A stretch of 64,000 nt of DNA from Rhodoferax ferrireducens T118 (GCF_000013605.1 NC_007908.1:4648338-4712337), one strand, 5' to 3'. Counted from the first letter of the stretch, positions 7,871 through 16,868 are shown. A program made the numbers and translations. Notes: a model not told the origin generated them from the sequence alone.

Positions 7871-8734
7871 ATGACAACTCTACTAAAACGGGCCGCAAAG
7901 CGCACAACCACCGCAAAAGTTGCATCCAGCAAGAAAGTGGTACGCACTAGGCTCACTGTTGACGGCGAATTTGATTCTATGGCCAATAACACATCCGGCC
8001 CCCGCTACCTCCAGATCGCCCGCGAACTGACGGCCGCCATCGCGACCTGCCAATTTCCGATTGGCGCGCGATTGCCCACGGAACTGGAGCTGTGCGAGCA
8101 GTTCCATATCAGCCGCTTCACGGCGCGCGAAGCGGTGCGCGTGTTGTCCTCAGCAGGTCTCGTCACACGCCGACAGCGGGTCGGCACCGTGGTCATTGCG
8201 ACCCCTTCGGATGCGCGTTACACGCACACGGTGTCGTCGGTCGGCGATCTGTTCCAGTACGCGCAGGACACTGAGTTGCGTTTCATGTTTGTCGGAAAGG
8301 TCGCGCTGGCAAAAGAGAAGGCATCGCAGTTCGGTGCGGCCCCCGGCGAGGAGTGGGTCTATGCGGTGGGCCTGCGTCATGGCAGCATTGTCGAGGATGC
8401 CAAGGGCCAGGAGCAGGCGGGCCGGCTCATCTGCTTGACGCGCCTGTACCTCAACCCCGAACTCAAGGGCATCGAGGCGAGGTTGCGCGACCGCAAGACC
8501 GCCGTGTACGCGATCATCGAGCGCGAGTACGGCGTGCCGATCCAGCGCGTGGAGCAGGACCTACAGAGCGTGGCGCTGGAGGCGGACGACGCCGCCAACC
8601 TGGGTGCACTGCCAGGATCGCCGGCGCTGCTGATTGTGCGCCGCTACTTCGATGAACGCGGCCGACTGATGGAAGTGGCTGAGAACATCCACCCAGGCGA
8701 CCGGTTCACTTACCGCATGCAATTGCGCAAGTAG
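7871..8734 (+). CDS. GntR-family (HutC/UTRA) transcriptional regulator
   Basis: Probable repressor of the catabolic island. The N-terminal winged helix-turn-helix reads YLQIARELTAAI, RLPTELELCEQFHISRFTAREAVRVL and GLVTRRQRVGTVV, the standard GntR pattern. It is followed by a UTRA ligand-binding domain that ends in LLIVRRYFDERGRLMEVAENIHPGDRFTY, typical of the HutC subfamily. The first ATG gives 287 residues with a Lys/Arg-rich leader of about 36 residues. The ATG at 7979 gives a 251-residue protein of usual length, and neither start has a strong ribosome site. HutC-type operators have a GT-N4-AC core, the same layout as the palindrome found seven times here. No operator copy lies just upstream of this gene. 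Confidence 0.93.
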   Translation: MTTLLKRAAKRTTTAKVASSKKVVRTRLTVDGEFDSMANNTSGPRYLQIARELTAAIATCQFPIGARLPTELELCEQFHISRFTAREAVRVLSSAGLVTRRQRVGTVVIATPSDARYTHTVSSVGDLFQYAQDTELRFMFVGKVALAKEKASQFGAAPGEEWVYAVGLRHGSIVEDAKGQEQAGRLICLTRLYLNPELKGIEARLRDRKTAVYAIIEREYGVPIQRVEQDLQSVALEADDAANLGALPGSPALLIVRRYFDERGRLMEVAENIHPGDRFTYRMQLRK

Positions 8735-8768
8735 CGGGTCTCCTGGCCTGCGGGCCGCTTGCCTGCCG

Positions 8769-8808
8769 TTGACATTTTTGAGACAATAATCAATATTGTC
8801 CGTACAAT
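8769..8808 (+). promoter_or_regulatory. Promoter with GntR-type operator (site D)
   Basis: TTGACA at 8769-8774, 17-bp spacer, AATATT at 8792-8797, overlapping the perfect-arm palindrome ATTGT-CCGT-ACAAT at 8795-8808. It now points only at decayed genes. Confidence 0.75.
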
Positions 8809-8827
8809 TAGAGATTGGGTCAAAAAA

Positions 8828-8899
8828 TGTCCGCCCTCACCATCTCCGAAATCCTTGCCGTCTTTGTGCACCAGTTCCGCTTGTAGCAGGTGCCTGCGG
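8828..8899 (+). pseudogene. 5' stub of an MmgE/PrpD-family gene
   Basis: From the ATG at 8828 the frame reads LTISEILAVFVHQFRL, stop, then QVPAAL. This is the N-terminal pattern of MmgE/PrpD proteins, compare FVEKLTLDRVPAAIVERAK in the intact gene at 9.7 kb. Only about 25 codons remain, with an in-frame TAG at 8885-8887. It sits 20 bp after promoter/operator D just as the intact gene follows promoter/operator E, so it is the start of a duplicated copy whose remainder is gone. Confidence 0.55.
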
Positions 8900-8939
8900 C
8901 TCTGAAAAGCAGCCAGCCGCCTTCCTGCCCCCGCGGTAG

Positions 8940-9620
8940 GTGGTGCATTTAAAGTGGATTCCCGAACTCTCTTTAACCAATCTGGATGCAGAGTTATGCG
9001 AGCAGTGTGGCATCAGTCGGTTTGCCGCGCGGGAGGCGGTTCGTAACCTTGAATCGGCGGAACTCGTCGCTCGTCGGCAGCGTGTCGGCACGGTCGTGAT
9101 CGCGACACCCGATGACTCGCTCTACACCCACGACGCAACGTCCTTGCGCGACCCGCTCCAGTACGCACAGGACACGACACTGAATTTCGTTTACGCCGGA
9201 AAAATTGCCATGCCCATGGCGTAGACACGCGATTTTGGCGTCGAACCCGACAATGAGTGGATTTGTGCGACGGGCACCCGGCGCGACAGCGGAAACGAGC
9301 AGCCGATCTGCATCTCGCGCCTGTTCATCAACCGGGTCTTCGCTGGCATTGAGGGCAAGCTGCGAGAAGGCAAGATGGCCATGTATGCCCTGATCGAAAA
9401 GGAATACAAGATTTCGATCCGGCGGGTGGGCCAAGAACTGCAAGGCATAGCGCCTGGTCTCAATGACGCCGGCAATCTCGGCACCATGACTGGCCCGCCA
9501 AGCTTACGTATTGTCGGTCGTTACTACGACTCAAAGCGCCGGCTCATTGAAGTGGCCAACAACATTCATCCAGGCGATCGCTTCACCTATCGCACGCAAT
9601 TAAAAATAGCGGCGCCCTAG
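8940..9620 (+). pseudogene. Broken second GntR/HutC-family regulator
   Basis: A paralogue of the regulator at 7.9-8.7 kb. The helix-turn-helix is recognisable (LDAELCEQCGISRFAAREAV, then VARRQRVGTVVIATPDD) but the first helix has decayed and no sound start codon precedes it. An in-frame TAG at 9222-9224 splits the UTRA domain. Translation of the same frame beyond it restores similarity (KMAMYALIEKEYKISIRRVGQ, then VANNIHPGDRFTYRTQL). The gene therefore has one internal stop and a damaged N-terminus and is unlikely to bind DNA. It lies directly before promoter/operator E. Confidence 0.85.
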
Positions 9621-9641
9621 TGACGTGGGGATGATACTGGT

Positions 9642-9681
9642 TTGACATCTTTTCCACTTTATCGTATATTGTCCATACAAT
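9642..9681 (+). promoter_or_regulatory. Promoter with GntR-type operator (site E)
   Basis: TTGACA at 9642-9647, 17-bp spacer and TATATT at 9665-9670 form a strong sigma70 promoter. It overlaps ATTGT-CCAT-ACAAT at 9668-9681. It drives the MmgE/PrpD, CaiB and MFS genes. Confidence 0.8.
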
Positions 9682-9704
9682 AACAATTTTCACTAGGAAA
9701 GCCG

Positions 9705-11150
9705 ATGTCCTCACCCAGCGAAGGCCCGCGCCCGATGCACGACTCAACGATGAAACATGAAGCGCAGGAGCAGACAGTCTCTGAGCAAATCGGCGCATTC
9801 GTCGAGAAGCTGACACTTGATCGGGTGCCTGCGGCCATCGTTGAGCGCGCCAAGTACCTGATTCTCGACGCGGTCGGCTGCGCCGTCGCCGCACGGGAGG
9901 AGCCCTTTGCGCTGACGATGTCGGCCGCTGCGGCACAACTCTCGGGTGATGGTCCCCGTGGCGTAATAGGGATGGCTGCGCGCCTGCCGCTGCGCGATGC
10001 GGCCCTGGTCAACAGTATGCTGGCGCACGGTCTCGACTATGACGACACTCACACCGCCGGGGTCATTCACCTGACCGTCAGCACCTTCCCGGTGGCACTC
10101 GCCATGGCAGCGCGTAGCGACGCGACCGGTGCGGCGCTGCTGACTGCGTACATTGCGGGCATTGAGACGGGCGCGCGCATTGCGAGCGTCGCCAAGGGCG
10201 GCTTTCACCGCGCGGGCTTTCATCCGACAAGCCTTGTCGGAACCTTCGCCTGCACACTCGTAGCCGGCAAACTTCTAGGCCTTTCACCGGATGGGCTCGC
10301 CGATGCGCAGGGCATTGCCTTGTCCCTGGCGAGCGGCAGCCTGCAATTTCTGGAAGACGGGTCGTGGACCAAGCGCTTGCATCCAGGCTGGGCAGCCTCC
10401 GCTGGAATCACTGCGGCGAGCTACGCGCAGTCGCAGATACCGGCGCCGCACGCTGCCTACGAAGGCCGCTATGGACTGTTTCGAACCCACCTGCCGCCGG
10501 ACCTGCTGGCCGCCTGCGATGAGTCGCTCGCGACCGCCGGCCTGATGCAACAGTGGGAGCTTGAGCAGGTCGCAGTCAAGCCTTTTCCTGCTTGTCATCT
10601 GTTGCACGGTTGTGCTGACGCGGCCATCGCCTTGCATCGCGAAGGCGTTGATCCGCAGCGGATCCGCCGCATCCGTGGGCTGGTGCCTGCTGGCGTGGTC
10701 CAGGTGGTCTGCGAACCAATGCAGGCCAAGCGCCGTCCGGTCAGCGACTACGACGCGAAATTCAGCATGCCTTATGCCGTGGCTTGTGGTCTCCTGCGAG
10801 GGCGCTTCGCGCTGGACGACCTCAACGCCGAGGCCATCGCCGACAGCGCCATACAAGCCCTAATGGATCTCGTTGAATACGCGGTCGACGAAGCATCGAC
10901 CTATCCGCGCCACTACACGGGGGAGGTCATCGTAGAACTCGACGATGGCAGCACACGCCGCCATCGCGTGGCGATCAACCGCGGCAACGCTGAACGTCCG
11001 ATCACTGGCGCTGACATCGAATCCAAATTCTTTGAGAACTTCACGCGTACGGCCACTCATGAGCAGGCGCAGCAGGTGCTTGACGCGGTCCTGCATCTCG
11101 ACACCCTGCCCAGCGCCGCGCGCTTCGAATCACTTCTGACTCTTCAATAG
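9705..11150 (+). CDS. MmgE/PrpD-family protein
   Basis: A 481-residue MmgE/PrpD protein, full length for a family that includes 2-methylcitrate dehydratase and cis-aconitate decarboxylase. Supporting blocks: VPAAIVERAKYLILDAVGCAVAA near residue 45, HGLDYDDTHTAGVIHLTVS (the Asp-Asp-Thr-His region common to the active site), GFHPTSLVGTF, HPGWAASAGI, KPFPACHLLHGCADAA and DYDAKFSMPYAVA. AGGAAA lies 4 bp before the ATG, and the start is about 25 bp after the predicted transcription start of promoter E. Followed by a CaiB transferase after 7 bp. MmgE/PrpD genes also occur in pseudomonad itaconate clusters. Whether this one makes or uses itaconate, or dehydrates a methylcitrate-like acid, cannot be told. 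Confidence 0.9.
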   Translation: MSSPSEGPRPMHDSTMKHEAQEQTVSEQIGAFVEKLTLDRVPAAIVERAKYLILDAVGCAVAAREEPFALTMSAAAAQLSGDGPRGVIGMAARLPLRDAALVNSMLAHGLDYDDTHTAGVIHLTVSTFPVALAMAARSDATGAALLTAYIAGIETGARIASVAKGGFHRAGFHPTSLVGTFACTLVAGKLLGLSPDGLADAQGIALSLASGSLQFLEDGSWTKRLHPGWAASAGITAASYAQSQIPAPHAAYEGRYGLFRTHLPPDLLAACDESLATAGLMQQWELEQVAVKPFPACHLLHGCADAAIALHREGVDPQRIRRIRGLVPAGVVQVVCEPMQAKRRPVSDYDAKFSMPYAVACGLLRGRFALDDLNAEAIADSAIQALMDLVEYAVDEASTYPRHYTGEVIVELDDGSTRRHRVAINRGNAERPITGADIESKFFENFTRTATHEQAQQVLDAVLHLDTLPSAARFESLLTLQ

Positions 11151-11157
11151 GAAACCC

Positions 11158-12393
11158 ATGCAAGCAACCGCTTCACCACGCCCGCTACCGCTCGCCGGCT
11201 TGCGCATTCTTGCTGTCGAACAGTACGGTGCCGGCCCGTTCGGCACATCATACCTGGCGGATCTCGGCGCTGAAGTGATCAAGATAGAGAATCACAAGGA
11301 AGGCGGCGATATTGGCCGCTCGGTGGGCCCCCACTATTTTGGTCCTGGCGACAGCCAGTTCTTCCAGACCTTCAACCGCAACAAGAAAAGCATAACGCTC
11401 GATCTAAAGCACCCGAAGGGGATAGAGGCATTTCGGGCTCTGGTGAAGGAAGCTGACGCGGTCCTCGACAACCTACGTGGCGATCACCCTGAGAAGCTAG
11501 GCCTGACCTACGCGGATCTGTGTGAGATCAATCCGCGCATCATCTGCGCTCACCTATCGGCATACGGGCGAGACGGTTCCCGCAAGGCCTGGCCAGGCTA
11601 TGACTACCTGATGCAGGCCGAAGCGGGGCACATGTCGCTCACCGGCGAGCCTGACGGGCCACCGACCCGCTACGGACTTTCGATCGTCGACCTGATGACG
11701 GGGCTGGCGGCCTCATTCGCGCTACTAGCTGGCGTCGTAAGTGCCCGCGACACAGGTGTCGGCATGGATGTTGACACCTCACTCTTCGACGTGGCACTGC
11801 ACAACTTGAACTATCCTGGCACCTGGTTTCTTAACGGCGGCACCGTCACCGGCCGTGGCGAACGCTCGACCCATCCGAGCCTGACGCCGAGCCAGCTTTA
11901 TCGATCGCAGGACGGCTGGGTATTCATTATGTGCAACAAGGAAAAGTTCTGGACCATCCTCGCTGACGAACTCGGACATCCTGAATGGAAAGTGGACCCG
12001 GAACTCTGCAACTTCGCCGTGCGGCTCGCAAACCGCCCCCGCGTAACGCAGTTGTTGGATACTGCGTTTTCGCGCCGTCCCACCGAGGAGTGGATCCGCC
12101 TGCTCGCCGGCAAGGTGCCAATCTCGCCGGTCTATGACGTTGCCCAGGCGCTTTCGACCCCCTTTGTGTCCGAGCGCGACAGCGTGCTCGACTTTCGCTA
12201 CGAAGACGGCCACACAGCACGGATGATTGCCAACCCGATACGCATCAACGGCGTCGATCTTCCCACCAACGCCGCTCCGGCAATGGGTGCGCACACTTAC
12301 AGTCTGCTGCATGAAGTTGGCTACAGCGATGAACAGATCGCTGTGCTGCAGGCTGAAGGCGCGATAGGCGAACTGCCCATGTATTCCGCGTGA
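11158..12393 (+). CDS. CaiB/BaiF family III CoA-transferase
   Basis: Intact 411-residue family III CoA-transferase, an interlocked dimer in known members, which moves CoA between acids in the cytoplasm. Signatures: LAVEQYGAGPFGTSYLADLG at the N-terminus, FNRNKKSITLDLKHPKG, LSAYGRDG, DYLMQAEAGHMSLTGEP, and SIVDLMTGL with the Asp in the usual catalytic position. GGAAACCC lies just before the ATG. Its last codons overlap the GTG of the next gene, so it is translationally coupled to an MFS transporter. With the MmgE/PrpD protein it could activate the product or substrate of that enzyme. Substrate not assignable from sequence. Confidence 0.92.
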   Translation: MQATASPRPLPLAGLRILAVEQYGAGPFGTSYLADLGAEVIKIENHKEGGDIGRSVGPHYFGPGDSQFFQTFNRNKKSITLDLKHPKGIEAFRALVKEADAVLDNLRGDHPEKLGLTYADLCEINPRIICAHLSAYGRDGSRKAWPGYDYLMQAEAGHMSLTGEPDGPPTRYGLSIVDLMTGLAASFALLAGVVSARDTGVGMDVDTSLFDVALHNLNYPGTWFLNGGTVTGRGERSTHPSLTPSQLYRSQDGWVFIMCNKEKFWTILADELGHPEWKVDPELCNFAVRLANRPRVTQLLDTAFSRRPTEEWIRLLAGKVPISPVYDVAQALSTPFVSERDSVLDFRYEDGHTARMIANPIRINGVDLPTNAAPAMGAHTYSLLHEVGYSDEQIAVLQAEGAIGELPMYSA

Positions 12394-13604
12394 ACCTCCC
12401 TAAACCGGAGCACAGCATCGCCTCTTTTGTTAGAAGAAACATCCCGCTTGTCGTCACGATGCTGATCCAGGTTTCGGCAACCGGTGCCATCCTTGCTCCT
12501 CCGGCAATTGCGCCTGCGCTTTTGAACCAGTTGGGTGTCGATAGCGTGGGGATCGGGGCCTACATTGCAACGGCCTATATCGCTGCAGCCCTGTCGAGCG
12601 TTTATGCCGCTGCCTTCATTCAGCGCTGGGGGTCGATTCGCACGAGTCAAGTCGCGCTGGGTTTTTGTGCGGCCGGACTGCTCCTGATTGCTTCACTGGG
12701 CCCGTTCCTCGCCGCCCTGGGCGCCATTGCGTTGGGAATCGGCTACGGGCCGATCACGCCAGCCAGCTCGGATATCCTGGCGCGTACCACACCAGCCGAT
12801 CGTTACGCATTGGTATTCTCCTTGAAGCAGACCGGGGTCCCGCTAGGCGGTGCGGTCGCAGGACTCGCCGCAGCACCGATCGCCGTGCATGTCGGCACCA
12901 GTTCGTCACTCATTTTCATGGCGATCCTGTGCGTACTGGCCGCCACACTCGGTCAATCCTTGCGGCACCAGCTCGACAACACTCGCGCTCCGTCCGCGCC
13001 GTGGCCAACTCGCGCGGGCTTCATGATGCCGATCCACATGGTGCTGTCACACCCTGGTTTGCGCGTACTCGCACTCTGCTCGCTGGTGTTCTCGGCGGTG
13101 CAAATGTGCCTGAGTTCGTACCTTGTGACCTACCTCAACGCATCGCTCGGTTGGACACTCGTGGCCGCTGGTGCGGGCTTGGCTGTGGCGCAGAGCGGCG
13201 GCGTAGTCGGGCGCATTCTTTGGGGCGCCGTGGCCGACATGACAGGAAAGACGATGGCCACTCTGCGGGCTTTGGCGGCTGCCATGGCCGCGTCCAGCAT
13301 TCTGATGGTGATGCTGCAACCGTCGACATCGCCTGCCTTGGTACTGACCCTCGTCTGCGTGTTCGGTTGCACCGCAATCGGCTGGAACGGCGTTTATCTC
13401 GCCGCTGTCGCTCGCCAGGCGCCACAAGGCACCGCCGGTACCGCTACGGCTGGCTGCCTGTTCTTCACCTATATCGGCGTCGTCGTCTCAGCACCCTTAT
13501 TCGGCGTGTTAAGCACTGCGCTGGGCAACATGGGTGTCGGCTTCGCCCTGCTCGCGATTCCGCTCGGGGTGATGGTCTTCTCCACACGGACAATGAAGGT
13601 CTGA
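12390..13604 (+). CDS. MFS transporter
   Basis: A 404-residue major facilitator with twelve predicted hydrophobic segments. The loop between helices 2 and 3 carries RWGSIRTSQ, a variant of the MFS loop motif, and the 8-9 loop has GRILWGAVADMTGKT, a clear G-R-x-x-x-G-x-x-x-D signature. The start is GTG within GTGA, overlapping the CoA-transferase stop. Third gene of the site E operon and thus a likely importer or exporter of the acid handled by that operon. The similarity is to the general CynX/NimT or oxalate/formate-type MFS groups, but no precise substrate can be given. It ends convergently, 72 bp from the minus-strand operon. Confidence 0.88.
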   Translation: MNLPKPEHSIASFVRRNIPLVVTMLIQVSATGAILAPPAIAPALLNQLGVDSVGIGAYIATAYIAAALSSVYAAAFIQRWGSIRTSQVALGFCAAGLLLIASLGPFLAALGAIALGIGYGPITPASSDILARTTPADRYALVFSLKQTGVPLGGAVAGLAAAPIAVHVGTSSSLIFMAILCVLAATLGQSLRHQLDNTRAPSAPWPTRAGFMMPIHMVLSHPGLRVLALCSLVFSAVQMCLSSYLVTYLNASLGWTLVAAGAGLAVAQSGGVVGRILWGAVADMTGKTMATLRALAAAMAASSILMVMLQPSTSPALVLTLVCVFGCTAIGWNGVYLAAVARQAPQGTAGTATAGCLFFTYIGVVVSAPLFGVLSTALGNMGVGFALLAIPLGVMVFSTRTMKV

Positions 13605-13675
13605 GCAGACCATGCGAATGGTGCGCCACCGATTCAAAGACGCTAGTTTGATCGCGGCATCCGAGGCGCGTGAAC

Positions 13676-14356
13676 TCAAGAAGGTACAGGTGTCAGAGAC
13701 AGACCAAAATGCTTCTTCAAGATCCAGGCGATCGTTTCATAGGCGATGCCATGGCGATAGACCGTCAGGCTCTCGACATCGAGCAGCGTCGATGAACACC
13801 CGTATGGCTTGTATTTCAGAACGCCATAATCTACGATGACATCGGCGATCGCCCGAATTTCGGGCTCAATCGCCTCTACCGAAAAATGCGTTCCCTGCAA
13901 GGTGAGGTTGGCCGACGATCCGAAAATTGCCGTGTCCTGCGCATCACTCAACTCGGACAGAGCGAAATGAAACTGACCCGCATTGAGCAGCATCAGCAGC
14001 GTGCCATCCCGTGTACTGGCCTCAATCACACGAGGATCTAGGCGTGCGAGAAAAGGATCGGTGAAATCCGCGGGGGCGATAACGCCAAGCGGAAGATCGT
14101 AATCCTCGGTGATCGCAGCCACAATTTCACGCCCGCGCGTGCTACAACGATGCAAGCGCCGGTGCAGCTGGTTGTGTCCAATCATGGCGTTGAGCTTGGT
14201 CGGCGCCCTGCCCTTGGTGTCGAAGATACGCTGGAGCGCGTCATAGCTGTGCGCCATTGCCGCATAGCCGACATCATTGGGCACGATGGCGATGCCGCCG
14301 CATCGCATCGCATCGAAAGCTCGTGCTGCTTCCTGACGGTGGTCTAGCGCTGGCAT
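13676..14356 (-). CDS. YrdC/Sua5-domain protein 1
   Basis: A 226-residue stand-alone YrdC/Sua5-type protein. YrdC enzymes form threonylcarbamoyl-AMP for tRNA, and the same fold in HypF and TobZ handles carbamoyl-adenylate. Motifs: IVPNDVGYAAMAHS (family: P-T-D-T-x-Y-G-L), KGRAPTKLNAMIG (K-x-R-x-x-x-K-P), AIFGSSANLTLQG (S-A-N) and SSTLLDVESLTVYRHG (S-T-x-x-D). The first motif departs from the housekeeping form, so a role outside tRNA modification is likely. Start ATG 14356 is preferred to TTG 14416, which would overlap the previous gene. It is the last gene of a six-gene operon with a TRAP transporter and a second YrdC paralogue as first gene. Confidence 0.83.
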   Translation of the reverse strand: MPALDHRQEAARAFDAMRCGGIAIVPNDVGYAAMAHSYDALQRIFDTKGRAPTKLNAMIGHNQLHRRLHRCSTRGREIVAAITEDYDLPLGVIAPADFTDPFLARLDPRVIEASTRDGTLLMLLNAGQFHFALSELSDAQDTAIFGSSANLTLQGTHFSVEAIEPEIRAIADVIVDYGVLKYKPYGCSSTLLDVESLTVYRHGIAYETIAWILKKHFGLSLTPVPS

Positions 14357-14378
14357 GGCCGTTTCCCAGAAGGTCGCG

Positions 14379-15059
14379 TTAGCCGGCGGTCGCGGCTGAC
14401 GCTTGAAGCTCTGCAATGAGCGCGTCGGTCGTGTCTACGCGTCCGCTTAGGCGAAGGAACGATTCCAGCGTCACCTCTTGCATACGATCCGAGCAGGTTC
14501 CGGTGGCATCCGAAACCAAGATTGAGCCATATCCGCGATCGGTCGCCTCGCAGGCCGTGCCATCCACGCAATTGTTCGTCGACACACCAACGTAGACCGC
14601 AGTCTTGACGCCGAGCTTCTGGAACACCTCTTGCAGATTGCTGCTGGCGAATGCGCCCATGGTGTTCTTGTCGACAACCGGCTCGCCCGGCATCGGAGTG
14701 AGCTCTGCCACGATCTCGTGCTCGGGCGAGCCGACATAGTTATTGCTCATCTTGAAGAACGCATGCACATGCGGCGCTGCGTCTGAGAAGTCGGGCTTGA
14801 AGGAACCCACCCGAACGTAAATCACAGGCGCCTTTGCGGCGCGCCAAGCCGCGAGCAGCTTCTGAGTATTCGGGATGATCAGGGTTTCGATGCGATTGAA
14901 CCGATATTCTGCGTCCGCGAGGCGACCTTGTTTCGCAAGAAAGGCGCCCAGGCCTTTGTGTCGCGAACCGCTCGCGTACTGCATGTCGATAACCACGAGG
15001 GCCGTGTCCGCCTGATTGACCTTAATGGTGGGCGTGAATTCATCAACGTAGGTGGCCAT
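14379..15059 (-). CDS. Isochorismatase-like cysteine hydrolase
   Basis: A 226-residue cysteine hydrolase of the isochorismatase superfamily, which includes N-carbamoylsarcosine amidohydrolase, nicotinamidase and ureidoacrylate/biuret hydrolases. The three catalytic residues are visible: Asp in LVVIDMQ, Lys in VVDKNTMGAFASSNL, and Cys in GVSTNNCVDGTACEATDRGY. GGAGAC precedes the ATG at 15059, which is better placed than the alternative start at 15071. It lies 32 bp after the TRAP permease gene dctM and 22 bp before YrdC protein 1. In this context it probably cleaves an amide or carbamoyl group from the imported compound. The long insert between Asp and Lys resembles the carbamoyl-hydrolase branch, but that is a weak argument. 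Confidence 0.9.
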   Translation of the reverse strand: MATYVDEFTPTIKVNQADTALVVIDMQYASGSRHKGLGAFLAKQGRLADAEYRFNRIETLIIPNTQKLLAAWRAAKAPVIYVRVGSFKPDFSDAAPHVHAFFKMSNNYVGSPEHEIVAELTPMPGEPVVDKNTMGAFASSNLQEVFQKLGVKTAVYVGVSTNNCVDGTACEATDRGYGSILVSDATGTCSDRMQEVTLESFLRLSGRVDTTDALIAELQASAATAG

Positions 15060-15091
15060 AAGAGTCTCCAAAGAATAATGATAGTTGGCGC

Positions 15092-16360
15092 TTATTTAGT
15101 AAGCATGAGAGAAAGCGACGGCACGTAGGTCAGGATAAAGAGACCAACGAGCAAGGTAATGGCGAACGGCAATACACCGCGGGCAACTTCGGTCAGTCCA
15201 ACCTTGGTGATACCGCTGATAACAAACAAATTGAACCCTACGGGCGGTGTGATGGCGGCGATTTCAATGTTGGCCGTCAGAATAATTGCGAAGTGAATCA
15301 GGCTGATATCGAGGGCCTTGAGTGAAGGCAGCAGCAGCGGAGTAAGCAGCACCAGCAGCGTGAAACCATCAAAAAAGCACCCGAGGATCAGTAAGATCAC
15401 GTTGACGGCCAACAGGAACTGCCAAGCACTCAGGTTGAAACTGATGAGGAACGTCGTCAGTTGATCTGCGGCGCCAAGGAAAGAAGCGAGCAAACCGACG
15501 CCGAGCGAAGCTGCCAGGATGATCAGCACGACCGCGGAGCTCTTTGCACTGTCAATAAAGATGTCCGGCAGATCGCTCCACTTTAGCGTTTTATAGACGT
15601 ACTTTGTAACAATCACCGAATACACGACGCTGACTGCAGCTGCTTCCGTCGGCGTGAATTTGCCGCTGTAGATACCCCCCAGCACCACGACCGGCATTAG
15701 CATGGACGGCATCGCCACCTTGAATGCACGCCAGATTTCCCTAAGTTGCAGCGGCTGGGTGTCACCATAGCCGTAACGTTTGGCCATACCATACGACGTC
15801 AGTGCCAGTAGGGCAGCAAGAAAGAGCCCGGGAATCACCCCGGCCAGAAACAGCGTGGCAACCGACGTGCTCGTCAACGAACCATAAACCACGAACACCA
15901 CCGAGGGCGGAATCATGATCCCAAGCGTCCCGCCGGCAGCGATAAGCCCGCAAGCAAAGCCACGCGGGTACCCGTGACGCTCCAGTTCTGGCACGACCAC
16001 CGGCGCCAGCGCCGATGCGGCGGCAGCCGACGAACCCGTCAGCGCGCCGAATATGGCGCAGGCACCGGTCGCGCCGATAGCGGCGCCGCCAGTGATACCC
16101 CGTGTCAGCGACACCATGAACTCGAACAGGCTGCGGGCCATCTGCCCCTTGAGCATGACGTTGCCAGCGAGGATGAAAAACGGAATCGCCATGATCACGA
16201 AGCTATTGACGCTCGAGAATTGCGTCTCCGCCAATCTCGTAAACGATGTGGCGTCGAACCACTGGTTGCCCAATACGGCAATTCCGCCGATCGCATAGGC
16301 GATTGGCACGCCCGTGAGCAGTATCAGCAAGAGTATGAAGAGGAGTACCGCGAAAGCCAT
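15092..16360 (-). CDS. dctM: TRAP transporter large permease (DctM)
   Basis: A 422-residue DctM membrane subunit with about twelve hydrophobic segments, the sodium-driven translocation channel of a TRAP transporter. Typical blocks are IPFFILAGNVMLKGQMARSL, ATGACAIFGALTGSSAAAAS, IPPSVVFVVYGSLTSTSVATLF and ITPPVGFNLFVISG near the C-terminus. Its ATG (16360) follows the dctQ stop directly (TAATATG), which supports this start over the upstream 16384 and implies translational coupling. Works with DctQ and DctP encoded just upstream, and may also serve the lone DctP at 5.1 kb. Confidence 0.94.
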   Translation of the reverse strand: MAFAVLLFILLLILLTGVPIAYAIGGIAVLGNQWFDATSFTRLAETQFSSVNSFVIMAIPFFILAGNVMLKGQMARSLFEFMVSLTRGITGGAAIGATGACAIFGALTGSSAAAASALAPVVVPELERHGYPRGFACGLIAAGGTLGIMIPPSVVFVVYGSLTSTSVATLFLAGVIPGLFLAALLALTSYGMAKRYGYGDTQPLQLREIWRAFKVAMPSMLMPVVVLGGIYSGKFTPTEAAAVSVVYSVIVTKYVYKTLKWSDLPDIFIDSAKSSAVVLIILAASLGVGLLASFLGAADQLTTFLISFNLSAWQFLLAVNVILLILGCFFDGFTLLVLLTPLLLPSLKALDISLIHFAIILTANIEIAAITPPVGFNLFVISGITKVGLTEVARGVLPFAITLLVGLFILTYVPSLSLMLTK

Positions 16361-16361
16361 A

Positions 16362-16868
16362 TTAGATTTCCTTGGGAGAAGCACGGTCGGTCGCGACGAG
16401 CTTGCTCAATTGCCGCAGGGCGTGGAATGCAGAAAGAGCGAAAGTCACGGGAATCACCAGTTGGATCCAACCCATCTGCAACGGCAGGTTGGAATCCGCC
16501 GACACGAAGCCCTGAGTGAAGCTGTCCTCCACATAGTGGTAACCCGCGTACGTGATCGCGAGTGAAAACGCACACACCCAAAACTGCGCAAAGATATCGA
16601 GCAGTCTCCGTACTCGGCTGGACACCATATCGATCAGCATGTCAATGCGCAGGTGCGAACCGGAAGCCACCGCAGCGGATGCGCCGAAGTAGATTGACCA
16701 GATCATCAGATAGCGTGCGACTTCCTCACTCCACAGAAACGACGAGTTGAAGAACTCGCGCTTTGTGATTTCGACGCATACGAGCACCAACATCAGGAAC
16801 ATTCCAAAGGCCGCCACCCATTCTTCAAAGGTGTGGCGCCGTGGAATGACGATTTCGTCATCATTCAT
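16362..16868 (-). CDS. dctQ: TRAP transporter small permease (DctQ)
   Basis: A 168-residue small TRAP subunit with four hydrophobic helices. Seen: FEEWVAAFGMFLMLVLVCVE (helix 1), WSEEVARYLMIWSIYFGASA, which is the typical E-E-x-x-R-Y-x-x-x-W motif of DctQ, then G-S-H-L-R-I-D, and a last helix before LRQLSK. The ATG at 16868 is taken; a TTG at 16892 would add eight polar residues. It sits between dctP and dctM, the standard gene order. Confidence 0.9.
   Translation of the reverse strand: MNDDEIVIPRRHTFEEWVAAFGMFLMLVLVCVEITKREFFNSSFLWSEEVARYLMIWSIYFGASAAVASGSHLRIDMLIDMVSSRVRRLLDIFAQFWVCAFSLAITYAGYHYVEDSFTQGFVSADSNLPLQMGWIQLVIPVTFALSAFHALRQLSKLVATDRASPKEI

Noticed and set aside
9205..9240. Readthrough or recoding of the TAG in the second GntR gene
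   Set aside because: No recoding signal is seen and the N-terminus is also decayed, so simple gene loss is more likely.
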